This document shows positions 26,394-33,437 of a stretch of 64,000 nucleotides of DNA, piece after piece. The notes under the pieces are model-generated. The model was not told the DNA's origin and ran no database searches. It was given only the letters and a program-made list of their open reading frames with translations. Each line of letters starts with the position of its first letter. Position 1 is the stretch's first letter. The stretch is from SIG603 sp963589785. GTDB taxonomy: Bacteria; Bacillota; Clostridia; Oscillospirales; Acutalibacteraceae. The DNA lies in the NCBI GenBank assembly GCA_963589785.1, contig CAVAMJ010000005.1, positions 80,396 to 144,395 on the forward strand, in the 5' to 3' direction. Made by a program: the position numbers and the translations under genes.

Positions 26394-26735
26394 ATGAACA
26401 TACAGATTTTTGGAACTAAGAAGTGCAATGACACGAAAAAGGCAGAGCGATTTTTCAAGGAACGAGGAATAAAATATCAGTTTGTAGATATGAAAGAAAA
26501 GGGAATGAGCAAGGGAGAGTTTAATTCGGTTGCCGAGAAAAACGGCGGATTTGAGAATTTAATTAACCCGAATGCAAAGGACAAAGAAACTCTCTTGCTT
26601 ATAAAATACCTTGCCGATGAATTTAAGCTTGAGAAGCTGCTTGAAAATCAACAGCTAATTAAAACTCCGATTGTGAGAAACGGCAAGCAGTCGACGGTTG
26701 GTTATCAGCCCGATGTTTGGAAAACATGGAATTAA
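26394..26735 (+). CDS. ArsC/Spx-family thioredoxin-fold protein
   Basis: 113 residues. The N-terminus FGTKKCNDTKKAERFF carries a single cysteine at the position of the ArsC/Spx active site but no CxxC. The C-terminal KTPIVRNGK carries the conserved arginine of the family. YffB-like proteins of this kind are often annotated as arsenate reductases without proof. No arsenic genes are nearby. It lies 10 bases after the hydrolase gene and 31 before fbp. Function unproven. Confidence 0.78.
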   Translation: MNIQIFGTKKCNDTKKAERFFKERGIKYQFVDMKEKGMSKGEFNSVAEKNGGFENLINPNAKDKETLLLIKYLADEFKLEKLLENQQLIKTPIVRNGKQSTVGYQPDVWKTWN

Positions 26736-26766
26736 TAAAGTAAAAGAGAATGAATAGGAGGTATAT

Positions 26767-28719
26767 ATGAATAAATTAGAAGACAGATATCTTGAGCGAC
26801 TTTCACAGCTCTATCCTACAATAGCTAAGGCATCAACAGAGATTATCAATTTTCAGGCAATTTTGAATCTGCCAAAGGGAACTGAGCATTTTTTGACTGA
26901 TATTCACGGCGAATATGAGGCTTTTGCTCATGTGCTCAAAAATGGTTCAGGTTCGGTTAAGAGAAAAATAGAAGAGGTTTTCGGAAATACTCTCAGCAAC
27001 AGAGACAAGCGCATGCTTGCAACTCTGATCTACTATCCAAAGGAAAAAATGGATCAGATAAAAAAGACCGAACAGAACATGGAGGACTGGTACAAGATTA
27101 CGCTTTACCGCCTTATCGAGGTCTGTAAGAGTACCGCAAGCAAATACACAAGGGCAAAGGTTAGAAGAGCACTGCCGGATGACTTTGCCTATGTCATAGA
27201 GGAATTAATTACTGTTCGTTCAGACCAAATCGATAAGGAATCGTACTATAATTCTATTATCAAAACGATTATTGATATTGGCAGAGCAGAGAGATTTATC
27301 ATAGCGCTTAGCGAATTAATTCAAAGGCTTATTATTGATCACTTACATATCGTCGGAGATATTTATGACCGTGGACCCGGCCCGCATATCATAATGGATA
27401 AGCTTATGGAATATCATTCTGTTGATATTCAGTGGGGAAACCATGATGTTTTGTGGATGGGTGCGGCGGCAGGTCAAAGAGGCTGTATTGCTAATGTTGT
27501 TCGCAACTGCGCAAGATACGGAAATCTTGATATTCTCGAAGACGGCTACGGAATCAATCTGTTACCGCTTGCTACATTTGCACTCAATACATATGGGGAT
27601 GATCCTTGCGAGCGTTTCCGTTTAAAGGCTAATCTTAACAGAAGTGTGAAAGAACTTGAAATGGATGTCAAAATGCATAAAGCAATTGCAATAATCCAGT
27701 TTAAGGTGGAGGGTCAAATTATTAAAAATAACCCCGAGTATCATCTTGAGAACAGAAATCTTTTGCATCATATAGATTACGAAAAGGGTACTATCGAGCT
27801 TGAGGGAAAGACCTATGAGCTTCTTGATAAGAATTTCCCAACAATTGACCCACAAAATCCTTATGCTCTGACAGATGAGGAAGAGGACGTCATGAAGCGT
27901 CTTGAGCAAGCCTTTTTGAACTGCGAGAAATTACAGCGCCATATGGTATTTTTGCTCAACAAGGGCGGTCTATATAAGGTCTATAACAACAATCTGCTTT
28001 ATCACGGATGCGTTCCACTCGAAGAGGACGGCTCATTAAAAGAAGTCAAATTCTACGGCAAAACCTACAAGGGTAAGGCTTGGTATGAATTTCTTGAGAG
28101 TTATGTCCGCAAGGGATTTTATGCAGTAGACGAAGAGGAGAAAGAGCGCGGCAAGGATATCATGTGGTATATCTGGCTAAATGAAAATTCTCCGCTTTAC
28201 GGCAAGAATAAAATGTCTACTTTTGAGAGACTTTTTATTGAGGATAAAGCAACTCACGAGGAAGTTAAAAATCCATATTACCGTTATCTTGAGAATGAAG
28301 AGGTTGTTGACTCAATTCTGAAGGAATTTGGCTTGGAGGGCGATGACATACATATCATTAACGGCCATGTTCCAGTAAAGGTTAAAAAGGGAGAAAGTCC
28401 GATTAAATGCGGCGGCAAGGTCTTGGTAATAGACGGAGGCTTCTCAAAGGCATATCAGTCTCAGACAGGTATAGCAGGATATACGCTTGTCTATAATTCT
28501 TATGAAATCATGCTAGTAGCTCATGAGCCCTTTGAATCGGCAGAAGCGGCAATTTTAAAGGAAACGGATATACATTCCGTGCGTACGGTTGTAGAAAGAG
28601 TAGTCAAGCGCAGAATGGTTGCAGACACCGATTACGGTAAGCACATCAAGGAGCAGATTGACGATTTAATGATTTTGCTCGAGGCTTACAGAAGCGGTAA
28701 AATTTCACAGAAATTATAA
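26767..28719 (+). CDS. fbp: Fructose-1,6-bisphosphatase, class III
   Basis: Gluconeogenic phosphatase of the Firmicutes type, 650 residues, the usual length for this class. The metallophosphatase motifs are in order: LTDIHGEYEAF near residue 42, VGDIYDRGPGPH, WGNHD, and two later histidine motifs (INGHVPVK, VAHEPFES). AGGAGG precedes the ATG. With pckA in the same window it covers two key gluconeogenic steps. Confidence 0.95.
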   Translation: MNKLEDRYLERLSQLYPTIAKASTEIINFQAILNLPKGTEHFLTDIHGEYEAFAHVLKNGSGSVKRKIEEVFGNTLSNRDKRMLATLIYYPKEKMDQIKKTEQNMEDWYKITLYRLIEVCKSTASKYTRAKVRRALPDDFAYVIEELITVRSDQIDKESYYNSIIKTIIDIGRAERFIIALSELIQRLIIDHLHIVGDIYDRGPGPHIIMDKLMEYHSVDIQWGNHDVLWMGAAAGQRGCIANVVRNCARYGNLDILEDGYGINLLPLATFALNTYGDDPCERFRLKANLNRSVKELEMDVKMHKAIAIIQFKVEGQIIKNNPEYHLENRNLLHHIDYEKGTIELEGKTYELLDKNFPTIDPQNPYALTDEEEDVMKRLEQAFLNCEKLQRHMVFLLNKGGLYKVYNNNLLYHGCVPLEEDGSLKEVKFYGKTYKGKAWYEFLESYVRKGFYAVDEEEKERGKDIMWYIWLNENSPLYGKNKMSTFERLFIEDKATHEEVKNPYYRYLENEEVVDSILKEFGLEGDDIHIINGHVPVKVKKGESPIKCGGKVLVIDGGFSKAYQSQTGIAGYTLVYNSYEIMLVAHEPFESAEAAILKETDIHSVRTVVERVVKRRMVADTDYGKHIKEQIDDLMILLEAYRSGKISQKL

Positions 28720-28725
28720 TAGAAA

Positions 28726-28753
28726 AAGGGTCGCCAAACGGCGACCTTATTTT
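28726..28753. terminator. Bidirectional terminator between fbp and the LysR gene
   Basis: AAGGGTCGCC and GGCGACCTT form a 9-bp stem with a 4-nt loop. T-rich tracts flank it on both strands, serving the two convergent genes. Confidence 0.85.
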
Positions 28754-29637
28754 TCTGCCTGAATGTTTTTTGCAGCGTTTATAAATAAAGTGATTGCTTC
28801 AGAGGGATTGTTTGGATAGAGAAATCCGTAGCCTGTTTGAAAATCCCAGTTAATAGGCTTTGAAATCAAAGTGGGATGAACATCCTCCCAGTGCTTGTAT
28901 GTGAGTATATTAGCACCGATTTTCTCGTATCTTGACAGCACATCTATATCATAATGAGGCAAATCAACTAATTTAATTTGTGGGTGATTTTCAATTAAAT
29001 AATCTCTGACTTCATCAATATTTGAAGATAAACCACGTTGTAAAATATGTAAAGTTTCTCCGTGCAAATCTTCCGGGGCTAAAATTTCCTTTTTTGCAAG
29101 CGGACTTTTGAGAGGAACAGCAATCATCACTTTGTTCGTTTCGAGCGCAATGCGATTATATTCACCGCTATTCTGGTCCTTAATAATATTAGTGCATATA
29201 ATGTCTATTTTTTCTCCGAGATGCTTTCGGATTTCAAAGTAATTTTCAAGAGAATCGCTGAACGGTACAATTTCAAGATTTAAGTCAGGATAGTTTGGAT
29301 GAATTTTTCTCCAGTATTCTATTGCCAATTTAGCCGGACGCATGATTGACGAGCCGACACGAATGGTCGAGCGAGTGCTGTCGGTTTTCCGAACCCTTTT
29401 AAGCAAGTTGTTTGAGCGTTCTATCATGTCCTTTGCTTCAAAATATATGAGTTTTCCAGCTTCGGTAAGCTCTACGCCGTGGCTTGTTCGATTGAATAAC
29501 TTGACCTCAAGGTGCTCCTCGAGATTGTTTATTTGCTTCATTACCGCATTTGGAGAGATATACAGCTTTTCAGCCGCTTTAGAGAAACTGCCTAAATCTG
29601 CCACTGTTACAAATATATCAAGATAATGATTGTACAT
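28747..29637 (-). CDS. LysR-family transcriptional regulator
   Basis: About 296 residues: an N-terminal HTH (FVTVADLGSFSKAAEKL, then ISPNAVMKQINNLEEHLEV) and an effector domain. ATG 29637 is chosen because AAGGGGTGG precedes it and it starts at the family N-terminus. It is transcribed divergently from an MFS transporter across 122 bases that contain a dyad at 29713-29738, so it probably regulates that transporter. Effector unknown. Confidence 0.9.
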   Translation of the reverse strand: MYNHYLDIFVTVADLGSFSKAAEKLYISPNAVMKQINNLEEHLEVKLFNRTSHGVELTEAGKLIYFEAKDMIERSNNLLKRVRKTDSTRSTIRVGSSIMRPAKLAIEYWRKIHPNYPDLNLEIVPFSDSLENYFEIRKHLGEKIDIICTNIIKDQNSGEYNRIALETNKVMIAVPLKSPLAKKEILAPEDLHGETLHILQRGLSSNIDEVRDYLIENHPQIKLVDLPHYDIDVLSRYEKIGANILTYKHWEDVHPTLISKPINWDFQTGYGFLYPNNPSEAITLFINAAKNIQAEK

Positions 29638-29712
29638 TAAATCCACCCCTTGCTTGAACCTTTTGGTTAATGCCATTTTAGCATATCGAGAATTCTGTTA
29701 CAAGCGGCTTCA

Positions 29713-29738
29713 TGATATTATCTAATCAGAAAATATCA
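29713..29738. promoter_or_regulatory. Candidate LysR operator between the LysR and MFS genes
   Basis: TGATATT at 29713-29719 faces AATATCA at 29732-29738 with a 12-base spacer, the shape of a T-N11-A type LysR box. Confidence 0.45.
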
Positions 29739-29759
29739 CGAAAGGTAATGGTGTAGATT

Positions 29760-30959
29760 ATGGAAAAAGCTAAAGAAAACTCGAGGCTTTGGAACAAGGA
29801 TTATATATTACTGCTGATTTGTTGTTTAAGTGCGGCTGTTACGAATAGTTTCTTTATCTCTGTTTTTCCTGTTTATGTGATTGACAGAGGAGGGGACACC
29901 GCCACAATAGGAACAATGGCTACAGGACTTGTTATCGCAAGTATGATAACAAGAGTAGTATTCGGTAATCTTCAGGACAAATTCGGCAGAAGAACAATAA
30001 TGCTTATCGGAGCGATTCTTTACACTTTAAATACAGCGGCTTATATCTTCCTTAAAGATATAACGGCATTATATGTTCTTCGCTTCTTGAACGGCATCAC
30101 ACAGGGAATATATTTCGGTGCTGCAGGTACATTTGTATCGGATCTTGTTCCTGAAGATAAGTTAGTCGAAGGCATAGGCTATTTTTCGCTTATGGGAACA
30201 GCAACGCTCTTTTTTGTGCCTACAATCGGTTCTTTGCTTTATAATTCAGTAGGTGCACTTTCGATATTTATTATCATTACAATAACTGCCGCTATAGGCA
30301 TTTTTAGCGGACTGATGATTTCACCGCATAAAAGCAAGGTTAGAAATGAAAGAAAAGAAGGGAGGGCTTCCGAGAGTAAACAATCTTTGATAAGCACATT
30401 ATTAGAGCCTAAGGTTTTTATTCCGTCGCTGTTTTGGCTGATTTCTTCGTTTGCATATGCGTCGGTAACCAACTTCCTCACTCCTTATGGAAAGGAAATA
30501 GGCATTACTGCGATAAGTGTCTGGTTTACCTTTGAGTCTATAATGTCGATGATTGCGAAAGCTTCGGTCGGAAAATTAACAAAGATTATAAATCCCTCGA
30601 AAATCCTTGTGTTTTCTTGTTTTATCGTCACTATTTCATTTGTGTTCTTATCAACTGCACAAAATACCATATTTGTAATTATCTCCGGTGCGTTGTTTGG
30701 CATAGGCTACGGTATATTACCGCCGATACTTAATTCTGCTGTATTTAAGCTTGTACCGCCTGAAAGAAAGGGCGTGGCAAGCGCAACATATAATCTGTTT
30801 GCGGATTTCGGAAGCGGAACAGGCGGTCTTGTTTGGGGATTTGTGGCAGGTGCTGTTGATTACAGATTAATGTTCCTAGCGGCAGGTGCGGTGATGATGT
30901 TAGCGTTAATATTGAACTTAACAAAGCTAAGACCAAAGTATGTTAGAGGCGAAATATAG
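29760..30959 (+). CDS. MFS transporter
   Basis: Membrane transporter of 399 residues with about 12 hydrophobic segments. The loop between segments 2 and 3 carries the MFS signature GNLQDKFGRRTIML. Drug-efflux-like or metabolite-exporter families are possible. The sequence does not fix a substrate. It is divergent from a LysR regulator and stands alone before a terminator. Confidence 0.88.
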   Translation: MEKAKENSRLWNKDYILLLICCLSAAVTNSFFISVFPVYVIDRGGDTATIGTMATGLVIASMITRVVFGNLQDKFGRRTIMLIGAILYTLNTAAYIFLKDITALYVLRFLNGITQGIYFGAAGTFVSDLVPEDKLVEGIGYFSLMGTATLFFVPTIGSLLYNSVGALSIFIIITITAAIGIFSGLMISPHKSKVRNERKEGRASESKQSLISTLLEPKVFIPSLFWLISSFAYASVTNFLTPYGKEIGITAISVWFTFESIMSMIAKASVGKLTKIINPSKILVFSCFIVTISFVFLSTAQNTIFVIISGALFGIGYGILPPILNSAVFKLVPPERKGVASATYNLFADFGSGTGGLVWGFVAGAVDYRLMFLAAGAVMMLALILNLTKLRPKYVRGEI

Positions 30960-30965
30960 AAAAAT

Positions 30966-30997
30966 GAGCACCCGATTTACGGGTGCTCTCTGTTGTT
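30966..30997. terminator. Hairpin terminator between convergent MFS and dehydrogenase genes
   Basis: A perfect 9-bp stem (GAGCACCCG with CGGGTGCTC, 30966-30988) and a 5-nt loop, with a modest T-rich tail on the plus strand. Confidence 0.8.
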
Positions 30998-31018
30998 AAG
31001 TTAAATTATTAGTTTAAC

Positions 31019-32047
31019 TTAGCAATATTTCTCCATTGAAGCCGAAAGATACTGAACCTCCTCGAGCTGATCACAGGTGACATATCCTGACGGAGCTTTA
31101 ATGAGTGACGGAATACGGTTAACGATAGTAGCGCAAGTATGCTCAACTGTTGACGGCTTAACTACATGATACTCGACATTCGGCTCGCCTGTTAACCACC
31201 AATCGCACATATCACCGTCATCAGGGCCATAAACCTTACCGATAGTCTCTTCCTCAACGGTAATGCCTTCTTCAGTCTCGATAGTGACGACAGCTGACAT
31301 TCCGATGCAGCGACCTGCTTTGATTGAGTAGCCTAAGGTTTCACTGTACAAATCCTTGTCAATGATGTATGGAACGTGCTTCTGGTCAATTGATTTTACA
31401 TGTAAACCAAGCTTACTGCAAATTCCTTCGCTGGCATTCCAAGCATATGATGGCTCGAATACTTCAGGATGAGCGATTTTCTCCTCAAATTCCTCCGGAG
31501 TGAGGTCACAGCCGTGAGCCTTTGCGAGTGCAAGACCGTACTCATCTACATTGTAGCTATATGCACCCTTAATTTTTTTGATGCTGTCCATACCGGCAGC
31601 GGCAAGACCAACCATGTTAATCCAGAAAATATCCTGCATTCCTGAACCGGTCATTGTGCATCCATTTGCCTTAGCAATAGCATCGAGTTCATCTATCTGC
31701 TCCTTAGCGGTTGTGCATGGATAGATAGCTTCCTCACAAGTTGTGATGACGTTAATTCCTCTTGAAACGCACTTTTTAGCGTGAGAGTAAATATCGTTGA
31801 TGAAGCTGAAAAGTGTAACGATAGCTACATCAGCTTTGCTCTCATCGAGAACCTTGTCGGCATCACTTGAGATGATAACGCCTGTCTTGAAGCCAAGCTC
31901 AGCAAAATCACCTACGTCCATTCCGACTACCGCTGGGTTAACATCGATTGCACCGACTACCTCAGCGCCGTGATTGTAAAGATATCTGATGATATACTTA
32001 GACATTTTTCCGCAACCATACTGTACAACTCTAACTTTTCTGTCCAT
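31019..32047 (-). CDS. NAD(P)-dependent amino-acid dehydrogenase, dihydrodipicolinate reductase-like (2,4-diaminopentanoate dehydrogenase type)
   Basis: About 342 residues with an N-terminal Rossmann fold (VRVVQYGCGKMSKYIIRYL, then VVGAIDVNP). It belongs to the group of dihydrodipicolinate reductase-like proteins that includes 2,4-diaminopentanoate dehydrogenase of ornithine fermentation. The rest of that pathway is not in the window, so the substrate is uncertain. ATG 32047 is chosen for the GGGAGG upstream. It follows a MerR gene on the same strand and has its own MerR-type promoter at 32110-32140. Confidence 0.7.
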   Translation of the reverse strand: MDRKVRVVQYGCGKMSKYIIRYLYNHGAEVVGAIDVNPAVVGMDVGDFAELGFKTGVIISSDADKVLDESKADVAIVTLFSFINDIYSHAKKCVSRGINVITTCEEAIYPCTTAKEQIDELDAIAKANGCTMTGSGMQDIFWINMVGLAAAGMDSIKKIKGAYSYNVDEYGLALAKAHGCDLTPEEFEEKIAHPEVFEPSYAWNASEGICSKLGLHVKSIDQKHVPYIIDKDLYSETLGYSIKAGRCIGMSAVVTIETEEGITVEEETIGKVYGPDDGDMCDWWLTGEPNVEYHVVKPSTVEHTCATIVNRIPSLIKAPSGYVTCDQLEEVQYLSASMEKYC

Positions 32048-32072
32048 AATAAAATCCTCCCTATATGAACCT

Positions 32073-32095
32073 AACTGAACGCTTTTCGTTCGGTT
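32073..32095 (-). other. Hairpin in the dehydrogenase leader
   Basis: AACTGAACG and CGTTCGGTT form a 9-bp stem with one G-U pair and a 5-nt loop between the promoter and the ribosome-binding site. No U tract follows. Confidence 0.55.
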
Positions 32096-32109
32096 TTCCT
32101 TATGTCTAA

Positions 32110-32140
32110 AGTATAAACCCTCACGCAAGTTCAGAGTCAA
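32110..32140 (-). promoter_or_regulatory. MerR-type promoter (19-bp spacer) for the dehydrogenase gene
   Basis: Minus-strand TTGACT (32140-32135) and TATACT (32115-32110) are separated by 19 bases rather than 17. Over-long spacers with good hexamers are the hallmark of promoters activated by MerR proteins, which twist the DNA. The MerR gene ends at 32137, so the -35 box overlaps its stop. Confidence 0.7.
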
Positions 32141-32988
32141 GAAGTTTGTGAAAAAATTATCGGAACTTGTAGCCTTAGGAACATATTCCTTTTGCTGTCG
32201 TCAAAGACATTAAATTCTGTCATTTCTTCGCAGATATAATCGCCTGCAATGGCATAACCCATTTTCTTGCAAAAATCTAAAAGCTCATTACCATACTCGA
32301 TCTCTTTATCATAATCATCAAGATAAATACAAGCGTACATTCCGCTGTCGACAATCGAGATTTCTCCGGGGTGCTCAAGAATTCGCTTGTCGGAAAATAT
32401 GAAAGCCTTGTCAGCGATATAATTTCTATTCTGGTAGTCCTCTTTTTTGATTGATGTGCCGAGATTATAGGAATGAACTTGAGTGATACCAACTGAATAT
32501 AGCTTTTTTCTAAGAGTCATTACTATTTCTTCATAGCAGTTGCGGTCGTAATCATAGAAATTAACATCACAGGGGACAGACCAAATGTATCTTCGGTCAA
32601 TATATTCGAGAGATATTGTACCTGTGGTTGGGGATTTTCGGTAGCGTTCAATTTGAGCGATTGTTCTTTCGACAGCATCGTGTTGTTCCTTTAGCTTGCG
32701 CATTTGTTCATGAAGCTGTTCGTTTTTCTGTGCCAAAATGCTCTCAATGAGTGTGACGTCTTCTTTTTCGAGAACATTTTTGATTTCTACAAGACTCATG
32801 CCCAGTTCCTTCATGTAAATAATAATATCGAGCCTTGCTGTTTGCTGGAGCGTATAGTAGCGGTAGCCGGTTTCTTCATCAGTGTAGGCTGGCTTTAATA
32901 TACCTTTCTTGTCGTAAAGTCTCAGTGTGGGTATGCTGATACCGTTAATCTCTGCCATTTTACCGATAGAAAGTAGTGAATTATCCAT
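32137..32988 (-). CDS. MerR-family transcriptional regulator with GyrI-like effector domain
   Basis: 283 residues, BmrR-like in layout. The N-terminal winged helix is LSIGKMAEINGISIPTLRLY then ETGYRYYTLQQ. A dimerisation coiled coil follows around residues 75-120, and a C-terminal domain of about 160 residues resembles the GyrI-like ligand-binding fold. The neighbouring dehydrogenase promoter has the 19-bp spacer expected of a MerR target. The ligand may be the enzyme's amino-acid substrate. That is inference. Confidence 0.87.
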   Translation of the reverse strand: MDNSLLSIGKMAEINGISIPTLRLYDKKGILKPAYTDEETGYRYYTLQQTARLDIIIYMKELGMSLVEIKNVLEKEDVTLIESILAQKNEQLHEQMRKLKEQHDAVERTIAQIERYRKSPTTGTISLEYIDRRYIWSVPCDVNFYDYDRNCYEEIVMTLRKKLYSVGITQVHSYNLGTSIKKEDYQNRNYIADKAFIFSDKRILEHPGEISIVDSGMYACIYLDDYDKEIEYGNELLDFCKKMGYAIAGDYICEEMTEFNVFDDSKRNMFLRLQVPIIFSQTS

Positions 32989-33000
32989 AAAATCACCTCA

Positions 33001-33025
33001 AAACTCTAATCTATAATTAGAGTTT
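33001..33025. promoter_or_regulatory. Palindromic operator upstream of the MerR gene
   Basis: AAACTCTAAT (33001-33010) and ATTAGAGTTT (33016-33025) form a perfect 10-bp dyad around five bases. It overlaps the -10 box and start point of the MerR promoter, so binding would be expected to repress. A further half-site-like TAGAGTTT lies at 33082-33089. Confidence 0.65.
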
Positions 33026-33049
33026 AAGCTAATAAAAACCGATTGTAAA
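33021..33049 (-). promoter_or_regulatory. Promoter of the MerR gene
   Basis: Minus-strand TTTACA (33049-33044) and TAAACT (33026-33021) with a 17-base spacer. Confidence 0.55.
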
Positions 33050-33112
33050 GCGATTTTTTAAAAGATAAATCTTATCGATAATAGAGTTTGATTGTAACAC
33101 AAAATAGGGGAA

Positions 33113-33146
33113 ACAAAAAGAGCATGCCGCTTTGAAACGACATGCT
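33113..33146 (-). terminator. Terminator of the feo operon
   Basis: A 9-bp stem with one mismatch (33121-33129 with 33138-33146), followed on the minus strand by a CTTTTTG tract. It lies downstream of the HMA gene. Confidence 0.82.
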
Positions 33147-33171
33147 CAATTTATTTACTCAATTTTGATGA

Positions 33172-33420
33172 TTATCTGTGGAACAGACCTTTTTTAACGT
33201 AAGGCTCGCTTGAAATTCCCTTAAGCTCATAACCTGTTTCTTTTATAACGGCTTTAAGCTTTTCAGCGTCAAGCTCATTTTCAGAGATAACCTCAGAAGA
33301 TTTCTTCTTGTGAGAGGATTTAACGCTCTTCACGTCGAAGTACTTTCTGATGCACTCGTTTACATGAGACTCGCACATTCCGCAAGCCATACCTTCAATA
33401 TTAAGTATTGTTTTAACCAT
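33172..33420 (-). CDS. Heavy-metal-associated (HMA) domain protein
   Basis: 82 residues. The N-terminal GMACGMCESHV has the CxxC metal-binding motif of HMA/copper-chaperone domains. The middle has a lysine/serine-rich stretch (SSHKKKSSEV) not typical of short chaperones, and the C-terminal tail is basic. It starts 17 bases after feoB on the same strand, so it is co-transcribed with ferrous-iron transport genes. A role in metal delivery or sensing is plausible but not shown. Confidence 0.85.
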   Translation of the reverse strand: MVKTILNIEGMACGMCESHVNECIRKYFDVKSVKSSHKKKSSEVISENELDAEKLKAVIKETGYELKGISSEPYVKKGLFHR

Positions 33421-33437
33421 AGAAAGCCTCGTTAAAA

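Noticed and set aside
26394..26735. Arsenate reductase as a firm function for the ArsC-like protein
   Set aside because: Only the fold and one cysteine support it. No ars genes are near and Spx/YffB-like proteins look the same at this level.
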